NCBI GenBank assembly: GCA_026545765.1
Contig: JAIFAC010000307.1
Location: 1 to 64,000, forward strand
DNA: 64,000 nt
Origin: Plantago major
Taxonomy: Eukaryota > Streptophyta > Magnoliopsida > Lamiales > Plantaginaceae
Direction: 5' to 3'
Positions 22,142 through 31,787 of the stretch are shown one piece after another. The number at the start of each line of letters is the position of its first letter. The first letter of the stretch is position 1. Made by a program: the position numbers and the translations under genes. The notes beneath the pieces are model-generated. The model saw nothing but the letters and a program-made list of their open reading frames with translations. It was not told the origin of the DNA and made no database searches.

Positions 22142-23395
22142 AAGAATGGGATAATTGCAACTTGAAAACTCAATTTGAACGTCAAACCATTTATGGAATT
22201 GGGATTAATCCAAACTAAGAACTCTATTTCAATAGGAGATCACACTAAAAGGGAATTGTAAGACAACCATAATTCCAACTCTGGAACTCAATACGAAGGG
22301 TAAACAAATTCCAACCGTGGGGACTCAAGTTGAAGGGTAAACTATACTAGATATGGGAAAATATATACTCTAAGTGACATACGTAAACAAAATTTAAGAA
22401 TGGGATCATTCAAACTTGAAAACTCAATTTGAAGGGTAAACTCAACTCTAAGAATGAGATAATTATAACATGCATGAGAACTCAGTTCGTAGGTCAAACC
22501 AACATGAAGAATAAGATAGTTCCATTTCGGGAACTCTATTCGAAAGGTAAACCTCACTATACAAGTTCTTTAATGACAAAATTATCCAACTTGAAAACTT
22601 ACTTTGAAGTGTAATCTCAACTATAATAATGGGACAATTTTAACATTGAAACTCAGTTCAAATGGAAAATCGACTCTAAGAATTGGACAATTTCCACTTG
22701 CCAACTCAGTTTGAATGTCAAACCAACTCTAGGAATGAGATTATTCTAACTTGGAAGCCTAACAAATGTTAAACTCGACTCTAAGAATAAGATAGCTTCA
22801 ACCTGAAAACTCAATTTGGATGACCAACTCACTCTAATAAGAATGAATTAATTGCATCTTGAAAACTTAATCCAAGGGTGAAATCATCTATAAAAATGGG
22901 ATAAATCACTTAGAAACTCCATTTGAATATTAAACCACACTAAAATATTGTAAAACATGCATAATTCCAGCTTAGGAACTCAATGCGATGGGTAAACGAA
23001 CTCTAACAAAGGGATAATTTCAACTCAGTAACCCAACATGAAGGGTAAACTAATCTAAAAATAAGATCTTAGTCACTTAGAAACTCAAATTAATGAGCAA
23101 ACCCCATTATATAAGAAAATACTTAGGAACTCAAAACATGTAGAATTGGATAATTCATTTTTTCAAAGGGTAAACATCTTTAGAAACGGGATAAATTCAA
23201 CCTGGGAACTCAATTTGAAATGCAAACTACACTGTTTGAAAACAATATAAGAATTAAATAATTCCAAACTTAGAAATTCTATTCAAGGAGTTAACCAATT
23301 CTAAGAATATGACATTTCCAACTTGAATATTTAATTCGCATGGTAGACGAACTCTAAGAATGAAATAATTGAAACTTCAGAACTCAATTAGAATT
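22142..23395. repeat. Degenerate tandem array, about 20+ units of 50-60 bp
   Basis: The consensus unit is roughly AATGGGATAATT, then CCAACTTGAAAACTCAATTT, then GAAGGGTAAACCAACTCTAA. Neighbouring units differ at many positions and by small indels, so the array is old. It ends where a plus-strand Helitron helicase remnant begins, and so may lie inside that Helitron. Confidence 0.85.
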
Positions 23396-23399
23396 GTTG

Positions 23400-23905
23400 T
23401 TGAGACCATAATTTAAGCTCTCATGAGTTATGACACCATATGTCTTGATGAGGATGGCATCATGAATAGAAAAAACTGTATATTCAGTCGAAATTCCTAA
23501 ATACAAATAGGGCTTAGGTATCTCAAACCATTTCATTCGGTTGAAAGTTGGTTGTCCTATTTTGCTTATAAGAAACATCGACCCGTCTACTGAACTCTGT
23601 AGTGTCACGAGTTTGATTGTTGCTATTATTAAGAAGTATTTTGTAAAATGCGAAGATGATAGCTTGACATAGGATACTTATAACTCGCATGGGCCTTCTG
23701 ATGTTACTAAACTTCCTATCATATACTAGCGCAGACACTTCCATATTTATGTTAATTTGTTATGTTGTGACAATCAATAAGAATTGGGAACGATCTTTAG
23801 TTGATGTTGGTATATATCTTCTCACACGAGTATTCATTCATGGTTCGTTGTATGTTGCATTCTCGAGAATCACCAATAAAAAGACTCAAATTTGTAGCCT
23901 TGGAT
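23400..23905 (+). pseudogene. Second Helitron helicase remnant (C-terminal PIF1 part)
   Basis: The readable pieces are FIRLKVGCPILLIRNIDPST (about 23530-23590) and VGIYLLTRVFIHGSLYVAFSR (about 23810-23870). These match the LKVG...LLRNID and [10 protein letters not shown] motifs near the end of plant Helitron helicases. The stretch between them is scrambled by stops and frameshifts. Orientation agrees with the plus-strand Helitron 3' end at 24875. It is older than the copy at 6.3-10 kb. Confidence 0.75.
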
Positions 23906-25329
23906 TAGGCAGTGCATCCCACATACATCACGACCAATGTAGTTTACAATTAATTTTTTCACAATCTTTAAGGTATAGACATATCACACCATACATAAAT
24001 TATTATTTTTAATTAGTTTGAATGACAATTAATATATGTAATACTTGTTTTCTTTACAATTGACGAAGATATATCTGGAGGTGGAGATTGATTCGTTTTG
24101 TCCTTTACATGTTTTTCGTACTTGACTAAAAATTTATACTATATTGATTTTCTCGAGTTATTTAAGTTATCCTCCGCTTATTTAGTATTAAATTAAATTA
24201 GATTAAACGGGTCGGGTTCTATCCAACCTTAATTCAACCCCGTTCGGAATAATGATGTTCAGATCTAGATCTGGCATATACTCGAACATGTTCCATAAAT
24301 TTGTAACAAGACGTCCGCAACATTTTATGATTAAGTTAGTAAATACTACATATGTTGTAGAATAATAATATGTATGTAATTATTTGACTTCATGACAAAC
24401 ACCTCAAAAAAATCCGGGGGGAGGGGGGTTGGAAAAAAATTGTACAAATGCATGTGAAATTATGTTGTAGTGTGTGTGGGGTGGGTACATACCATCACAT
24501 GGGTTTTGGGGGGTGGTTGTATTTTATTTTGGTTCGGGATTGAGGGATACAACTTTTCTAAATAGGTCAGGTACGTTAGGACCCGATATAAAATATATAT
24601 TATCAACTCGTCGGGTCCCAAACGGGTTAAGGTTGGATCCTACCCCTTTCAAAGCATATCCTTCACGATGAGTCGTATTTTTATTTTCGATAGCTAGCAT
24701 AAAAAAAGACTCAATGATATAGTATTTGATGAAGAAGTACTACCCAACTAACACCACCAATATGTTACAAGTAAGTTTGATTATCAAATTTTGTCGATTA
24801 ATTTATGTTGTCCTCCCCTTTCTATTTATTGTTAACAATAAATTATACGGTGAAATCGCTACGGGTTAGTACTAGTATACTATATATCTTGGTCAAACTA
24901 GCTTGCCTTAAAAGGAGGAAATTAATTTACAAATGAACTAAGACAAGTTTATCGATGATTGATAATTAATTTCAGCTAATGCCTATATATATGACTAATT
25001 GCATTCAATACTCTATAGATTTTTGCGTCATCAAATTTCAAGATCTTGACGTTTAATTGGTCAATCATACATTAATCCTACAAAGATTAATTTTAAGTTG
25101 AAGAATAACTCATCCATTAGTTTAAGTCGTATTTTATCATATTACATTTTGTACAGTATTAGATATCTTCTTTTAACTTACTTTTCGTTTCATATATAAG
25201 CTTATGTTGCTAATTTCTATTTCTTGTACCCTTATTACTTACTTCGATCAATTGATCAATCATCTATACAATATAGTTTTCGCTCAATTTTTATATTGTA
25301 ACATCTAGTTAACCAAATCAGCTGCATCA
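23906..25329. other. Helitron tail and AT-rich spacer
   Basis: There is no gene. Inverted GGGTCGGGTTC / AACCCGTTTGG-type words occur near 24210 and 24620, with G-runs near 24418-24430. Beyond 24876 the sequence is plain AT-rich DNA. Confidence 0.4.
24849..24875 (+). mobile_element. Helitron 3' terminus
   Basis: ACGGTGAAATCGCTACGGG then TTAGTACTAG, followed by T, matches the termini at 2348 and 5909 (GGGTTRGTNCTAG). The hairpin arms are partly decayed. It probably ends the Helitron that holds the helicase remnant at 23.4-23.9 kb; the 5' end was not located. Confidence 0.65.
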
Positions 25330-25535
25330 GTTGAATGGAACATGCATGTGTAGCTCACATCAGTTGAATGGTACTGATGATTTCTGGCAATGATGCTATT
25401 ATACCTGTGTTTTCCTTCCGCCTTATACCAGCTTCTTTACCTAATCATGCAGGAGAAAGATTACAGCACCTGTAGCCAAGTTTGGTTGAAATGCATCCCT
25501 CGTACGTCTGTGAATCTGTGATAGAACATCATCTG
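25330..25535 (+). pseudogene. Duplicated last-exon region of the 53-residue gene
   Basis: This block closely matches 30700-30935. Shared runs include TGATTTCTGGCAATGATGCT, TGTGTTTTCCTTCCGCCTTA, CTTTACCTAATCATGCAG and AGCACCTGTAGCCAA. Most of the exon-2 codons after the AG are deleted and the frame is lost. The copy lies in the same orientation about 5.4 kb upstream of the working exon and next to the 3' end of the reductase pseudogene. It is a local duplicate, not a second gene. Confidence 0.85.
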
Positions 25536-25841
25536 GTCCTACTTTTCTCAATTTAACTGATTCTAAGTAGGGCCCTTCTAAGTATGTTAAGGGTGAGGTC
25601 AAGTTGAGATATGTTAAAATCGGAACTGAAAACATTCGAGATTATGCAAGATTATATAAAAAGATCCTTTTTTGGATCAACTATGTGTTTCTCACTCAGG
25701 AAAGTGTTCAAATAGCATTACTCAGAGTTCTATGGGAACTGCACATGTAATATAAAGTTCCTGTGGAGTGTATAGGAAAGGTTGCAACTTGTAACATATG
25801 CAACTTATTCAAACATTAGGAAAGTACTTAATTGTTCTGGT

Positions 25842-27624
25842 CTATAATAACTTCACATCTCCAATTTTTCTTGCAAATCTAACACTGTCGTCAAGGACAA
25901 CTTGCCAATCAAATTGTACTCAAACCCCATGTCTGTGAGCAGAGAAGATCCCCACTTAGTGACTCTCTCAGGACCTTCCAAGTACCTGACACAGAAGAAA
26001 AAACAAGGTCAATTGAAAACATTCGTGCATACTACCATAACAGGTTAGAAAACGAATCATGAAATTAAGGAGATAATTTCCAAGCCGAAGGGCTTACTCT
26101 TTCTTGATACTAAATTCAGGATACATCTTATTGTAGTAGCTGGCAATATCCATGATTGAAACATAAGCATTCGAGCATAAGAACCGGCCATTCATGGACG
26201 GTTGTTCCATGCAAAAGATATGTGCATTGGTTGCATCTTCTATATGAAGAAATGGGATTTTGGCAAGCAGCATTCCCAGGATTCTGAGTGTGTCCCTGGC
26301 AAATTTTCCGTTGATGAGGGGAGCCAAGAAAGCCAGTACACTTCCAGGTGTAGAGGACATGAAGCTTTCTCCACCTTAGTGCCACAATTTCCATTTTGGT
26401 GCCGCTAACTATGCTCATCAATTCTTGTTCTGCTAATGTTCAATTTTGCTTTAGTATGCTCTTGCAGGGAATTAGTAAGAGCCAAGAACAAACAATAATG
26501 AATGAATATCATGGGCAGTTGTTTGTCGAATTAAACGCAACTAAAAGTAGCTCAAATAAAGAGTTGTGACCACATGGGGTGAGATCAATACCCTCACTGT
26601 TCATATAGTGTGCAACCAATGCTACAGTGGCAGTGCGAGATCAATAATCCCACCCTCATGATCGAATTTTCCCTTTAAAAAACTACCTCGAGGGTATCTT
26701 CGTTGTAAGGAATAGAGATATCAACAGGCATCCATTAAGTTTCGTCCAGGGAATCCTTATAACCACTCCCATCATGCTTTAAAGGGGAGCCGCCATGATT
26801 GAGGCAGTGAATATAAGCCGCTTCACCGTTCCTGACCTGATAAAGGTGTCGGCAATTCTCTTTACAGCATCAACAGTGGCATCAATTTTGTTATTGTACT
26901 GATTTAATTAGAACAAGAACATCATTAGTCGTCGTTTTAGAAAAAATGCAACTTAGCAGTACAAATTTGGAGAAAAGAAAAGAACCTGGTGACCCTCAGT
27001 GTGATACAATGGAGTAGCAACATGGAACACAAACTGGCAACCTTGTATTGCTACTTCAAATTCCTCTGCTTTGTACATGTCTGCTTCGAAAAGCTTCAAC
27101 CTTTCGTTCGCCCCTGGAAAGGTCTTCAATATCTCTACCCTTTTGTCATCTACAGATTCAGAGAAACAATTAAACTTTAGGAAGAAATGATGATGGAATG
27201 AGTATCATATATAGTACTCCCTTCATTTCAGAGAAAGTATCACATTTTGGCCTATTAATCGTTTTGAGCTTAACTAAATTACTCATAAACGATAATAGTA
27301 AATAATTTAATAAAATCATATAATAAAAATTTAATTACTAAATTTTCATCATATAATTTTAATAATTTATTTATTAATATCGTTTAAGAGTAAATTGTGG
27401 TCAAACGCGGAGATAGTTGACCGCAGAATAGTAAAATGTAACACTTTTTCTGAAATGTAGGGAATATAATTCATATACAGTTCATGATCGAATGTGTACG
27501 TACTCAAATTTCGAACAGTGGAATGGACAGTGTATCCTTGATGCAAAAGCTTGTTGACTAGTGAAGAACCAATGTAGCCAACACCTCCTGTAACACACAC
27601 ATTACATGAACTCTTGTTCTCCAT
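25842..27624 (-). pseudogene. DFR/CCR-like NAD(P)-dependent reductase pseudogene
   Basis: Extended short-chain reductase of the dihydroflavonol/cinnamoyl-CoA reductase group, cytosolic enzymes of phenylpropanoid-type metabolism. Exon 1 (27624-27504) holds the Rossmann motif TGGVGYIGSSLV. Exon 2 (27149-26986) reads FEADMYKAEEFEVAIQGCQF and FHVATPLYHTEG. Exon 3 starts at 26898 with VKRLIFTASIMAA but then meets in-frame stops and loses the YxxxK catalytic region. Exon 4 (to 26098) is long and readable (KIPFLHIEDATNAHIFCMEQ). Exon 5 (25986-25842) has a 1-base deletion after GFEYN. Intron 1 contains a MITE (27217-27464). Stops plus loss of YxxxK argue for a true pseudogene. The exact substrate class is not decidable. 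Confidence 0.85.
27217..27464. mobile_element. Stowaway-like MITE in intron 1 of the reductase pseudogene
   Basis: The end CTCCCTTCATTTCAGAGAAA is inverted as TTTTTCTGAAATGTAGGGAA, flanked by TA (27215-27216, 27465-27466). The interior phrase AATAGTAAATAATTTAATAA recurs in the relative at 27857-27992. Confidence 0.75.
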
Positions 27625-27856
27625 TGTTAGGAAATGTTGTGATGAACACTTGAGACTGATGAACCTGTGTATTTAAAGAACAAAGTCTTCCAATTGTTGG
27701 TGTTTTCAATTGCGGAAATTAAGGACGAAAGTAATGGTTTGAACTTTGAAATAAGTAAACTAATCTAATCTATGTTTGTGCTTAATTATTGCTGTTACCA
27801 AACTAGATCAGATCACCCTTCTCGCATAATTTTATTATCAGAGTTTACAGACAAGA

Positions 27857-27992
27857 CTGCTCCAAAAAATCTTTTCATTTTGATTTGATCAAATTACTCT
27901 TAAACTATAATAATAGTAAATAATTGAATAAAATCATATAATGAAAATTTAAAAATAGTAAAATGGAAAGATATTTTTGGAACGAAGGGAGT
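27857..27992. mobile_element. Related Stowaway-like MITE, 136 bp
   Basis: The interior matches the MITE at 27217-27464. The right end GGAACGAAGGGAGTATA is canonical and the left end (GCTCCAAAAAATCTTTTC) is degenerate. Confidence 0.6.
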
Positions 27993-28437
27993 ATATTATA
28001 GCACTAGGTTCATATCATAACATGCACTGATGCACATTCATACTTCAATAGGTATTTGTATAAGCCAAAGTGAGAGACTTCACCAACCTACCAAGTATTA
28101 TTTTTTTAAAGAGAATATCGATAATGTTTTATAAGTGAACATTAATATTTTATTATTATATGTGTTTCATTGTATTTTATTGAGTGTATCCATTTGATGC
28201 TATAATTATAATATTTTATTGGTCCCTTTTATTTCCTCTATAAAGTGTGCTAGGAAAACTAGATGATAATGTATATGGCCAAATTGATTCTGAGCACGGA
28301 TCTTGTCATGTCATTTGTTGGATACGCTGAAATACAATTTCTTGGTGGTAGATACAGATCAATATACTAAGAATAGGTATTCATGATCTCTCCATGCATG
28401 ATATAATACCATGATATACTCTACATGATACACTGAT

Positions 28438-28555
28438 ATGCCAATGAGTCCTAGCTCATTTGATTAGGTTGACGTGCCATAACCCAGAGGTTATGGATTC
28501 AAGTCCCGTCAACTGTACTGTAGTTGTGATAGTTGATTCTTCTGTAATGTAATGG
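28438..28555 (+). mobile_element. tRNA-derived SINE, 118 bp, 9-bp TSD
   Basis: The head contains an A-box-like CTAGCTCATTTGATTAGG (28451-28468) and a B-box-like GGTTATGGATTCAAGTCC (28490-28507), about the spacing of a tRNA promoter. The element is bounded by a perfect 9-bp direct repeat TACACTGAT at 28429-28437 and 28556-28564. The tail is short and T-rich. Confidence 0.75.
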
Positions 28556-28564
28556 TACACTGAT

Positions 28565-29109
28565 TTAATATTGAATCCAACAATGCATTGTTAAAATGAA
28601 TCCAATGTCTCACTCTTTGCTTGGCAAATTAAATTGTATGCCTAGACATAATAGACGACATCCCTTACCATTTGAGCCAACGACCGCCGGTAGATTTAAA
28701 AAAAATTAAATACGTATCTTGCTCAAAGCATCTTGCATTGAAAAGAGGAAAACAGACAAATTAACTAGGACAAGATTATCAATTGATAATTATTAATATG
28801 AATTAGCAGTTGACTAATTGAATTGAATACTCCATATTTAATTGTTCATGAACCAACTCCCTATAATTATCTAACAGATTCAACTCAATAGAATCACTGT
28901 CATAATTTTTTTTTGAATAATTTCCACTTGAAACTTGATTTCGCTTAAATAAAATCTCAAATTTTGGACTTTTGAAAGCAAAAACACCTATTAGAAAATA
29001 ACCATCTCAAAAAGTGCTCCAGGGTAGTGTTTGGTAAGTGGTATGAAGTAGCGTTTAATGGTCTTCAAGATAGATAATCCCTCTTAACCCCTACATTTTT
29101 GTGTTTATA
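28565..29109. other. Spacer, possible second SINE fragment
   Basis: On the minus strand GGTCGTTGGCTCAAATGGTA (about 28692-28673) resembles a tRNA A-box head, but a B-box is not convincing. The rest is AT-rich without genes. Confidence 0.35.
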
Positions 29110-29354
29110 AACTTTTGCGAGAGACCGTATCTCCGAGAGATCACTTCAACATCACATATTTGCGTACAAACAACTTGTTTGTAGTTGACATGTGATGTAT
29201 AAACTTCAAACATTGTGTATATAATAAATCTTCATTATGCATGCATTACATGTATTTATTAACATGTGATATTTGTAGTTGAACATATTATGCTTGTGAT
29301 AAAATATGTAATGTTTAATTTGGTCTCTCCAAGAGACGGTCTCTCGCAAAAGTT
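29110..29354. mobile_element. MITE with palindromic GAGACCGTCTC ends, 245 bp
   Basis: Perfect 18-bp inverted ends AACTTTTGCGAGAGACCG are seen at 29110 and, inverted, at 29354. The subterminal parts are palindromic (AGAGACGGTCTCT). The target duplication is unclear (TAA against TTA). The element lies 300 bp upstream of the 53-residue gene and may contribute promoter sequence. Confidence 0.7.
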
Positions 29355-29653
29355 ACTCTTTGGTGTTGAAAGGGAGTATTGTGAAGTCGTACTAGCCAGA
29401 AAAAGCCCAAAATCTAAAGCGGAAGGACATGTGTCTGATTCAGTCCAGTAGGCAAAAGAAGCCCAACATCAAATACCCACATACGGAAGTTAAAGAGCCC
29501 AACACATATATTACATCTGATCGCATCATGCATAAAAATAAAATTAAAAAAAAAGGAGAAAAACGAAAGTATAAACTGAAAATAGTTCTAGAGCTTTTTC
29601 TGATAAAGAAGAAGAAGAAGATAAACAAACAGAAAGAAAATTGGAAAAGGAAA

Positions 29654-30904
29654 ATGATCTACAGAAAATGGAGTTTGCTCACCGGTCCAGGTGCGATCCT
29701 CGGTGGGATCATCGGAGCCGTCGTTGTTGCCGATCTCCTCTTCGTTCAAAACGTGAGCTTTTTTTTCCTTTTTCTCAATCTGGCTTCATTCAATTTTGTT
29801 TCAGGTCAGAGAGCCCTAGGTTTTGGGCCTATTGAATTTCTGTTTGTTTTTCGATTTCTAGTTCTTCTGCTTACTGATTATCAGATTGGTTAAACTTGCT
29901 TGCTCAGTAATGTCTTGAAAATCTGGTAAAAACGTTTGCTTTTCGCCTTTTCTCTTTGCTTGAAGATACGTAGTTGTTAATTGGATGGTAATGATACCAA
30001 TCTGTCATTGATGTTTAGTTTGTTCCGTGGATTGAATAAGGCCCTTCCCTTAGGTGATGTGGTGATTGTAATTTGTAGTTTCCTTGATAGTTTTAGGATG
30101 ATCAGTCGTTTTTAGAAGATCGTAATTGGAAATAGATGATAAATTCTTTTTGATTTGTGGATCTTATAGAGCTGGAATATTGATGCTTTTGTTTCTGGGG
30201 AATATGAGCATAGTTCTATAAAAAATATGAAGGAGCCTGATTTTTGAGAAAGGTGAATCTTTTGATTTTGGTTATGGAAAGAGCTCGAGTAATTTTATGT
30301 TGTCTTGTATTTGTATTGGTTATTAATATATTGAGACCAACAAGTTTGCTAATCACATCTAAGTGCAGACGGTTATGATATGTTTAACAAGTGTGTCTGT
30401 TGGGGAGTACTTGGTGAGGATAAGAGAAAGTAAGGAACGTGTATGAAACTCAATGACCTTTTACTTAATGATCCTGGAACCTTAGTTGGTAGGTGGTTCA
30501 AATTTGCTCTATTACTTGTTGCATTTTGTTTTCCAGTTGATGGGCGTGATGTTAGATAAGCTTTTTTTTTTTTAATCTGGTTTCTACTAGACGAAGTATG
30601 ACTTCACTGGGTAAAATCTGTGCTTTTATTGGGTTTACTAGAACTTAGAGTATCTTTGATGATAATAGTATTACGCATGTAGTTTATCCAAATCAATCAG
30701 TTGATGGAACATGTGTTGCTCACATGAGTTGTTCAGAAGACGAATGGTACTTTAGTTATGAAGTTATGATTTCTGGCAATGATGCTATTGTACCTGTGTT
30801 TTCCTTCCGCCTTATACCAGCCTCTTTACCTAATCATGCAGGATTGGTTGAAAAAAACAGATCAAAAGAAGCAAGATTCAGCACCTGTAGCCAATTTAGG
30901 ATGA
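29654..30904 (+). CDS. Two-exon gene for a 53-residue single-pass membrane protein
   Basis: Exon 1 (29654-29752) encodes MIYRKWSLLTGPGAILGG and a continuing hydrophobic helix (to about residue 31). It ends at a clean donor AAC|GTGAGC. Exon 2 (30842-30904) follows an acceptor ATGCAG|GATTGG and encodes DWLKKTDQKKQDSAPVANLG with stop TGA. The phase is 0 on both sides, giving 53 residues: one N-terminal transmembrane helix and a short charged tail. Such tiny proteins are often subunits of membrane complexes or ER/mitochondrial proteins; I do not recognise the family with certainty. A decayed copy of the exon-2 region at 25330-25535 confirms that this exon sequence has been duplicated locally. It is the only apparently intact host gene in the window. 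Confidence 0.75.
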
Positions 30905-31787
30905 GATGCATCTCTCGATTGTGAATCTGAGATAGAGCCTCATCTGGTCCGTTATTGAATACAATTGATGTTTGCTACATGATGTTGATGCAGAAAACAC
31001 TGCACTTTTTAGTTCAATAAGCATGGGTTATATAAGATGTATCAAGAATTATATCGGTGAATTGGCACTTTGTCATTCTGTTTATTTTTCCATAATTTAC
31101 TCACTCAGTTGATTTCAGACATGCTATAAGTTCAATTACATGTGTAACTTTTGGGTTTGCACTTTACAACTTAAAGTATCTTCTGATATAAAACCTCCAT
31201 AAACATAGTAATAATTTTCAGAAGTTGATCATATTGTTTCAGTAATTATGACTTTATGAGATTCCTATTATCACAACTTCACATCTTATTGGGCTCATCA
31301 ACACATATTTCCAATACATAGTTCACTTTACAACAGTACAAATAAATGAAAACTTGCAGAACTCTCATTCTACCAGAATTTACAGCCTCTCCATAACAAG
31401 AGTGGAACTTCAAAATCGCAACTATATATCCTAAAAAATAATCACCAACTGTATTCGTCATATTTGTTCTTTCAGTATCAATCAGTTCTTTTGCTTCATT
31501 TCTGGACTATACACACAACACAGACATCGAACTGATCTTGCATCTTTCTTGTTTCGTGCCAACCTTGTACGATATCCACACCTGTCTACCTGAGGCACTG
31601 TGAGGTAATGCGATATGCATTTTGCACTCGCACCGCTTATTAGACGTTAGGGGTCTAACCACGACCCTCTGACAGCACGCCGGTCTCATACAAATCAATC
31701 AACTAATCATAACAAACTGAAATCGCAGAGAGTAGCCACATCACCTCCATATGATTTTATGCTAAACTGCTTTTGGTTTTGGAGGTC

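Noticed and set aside
22342..22614. Short frames in the 55-bp array
   Set aside because: They are open by chance in AT-rich repeats and differ between neighbouring units.
28451..28507. A functional tRNA gene
   Set aside because: A- and B-box-like words are present, but the sequence does not fold into a full cloverleaf by eye and is bounded by a 9-bp target duplication, so a SINE fits.
29429..29893. A 154-residue plus-strand frame through the small gene's first exon
   Set aside because: It reads through the donor AAC|GTGAGC into the intron; the two-exon model gives a coherent 53-residue protein supported by the duplicated exon copy.
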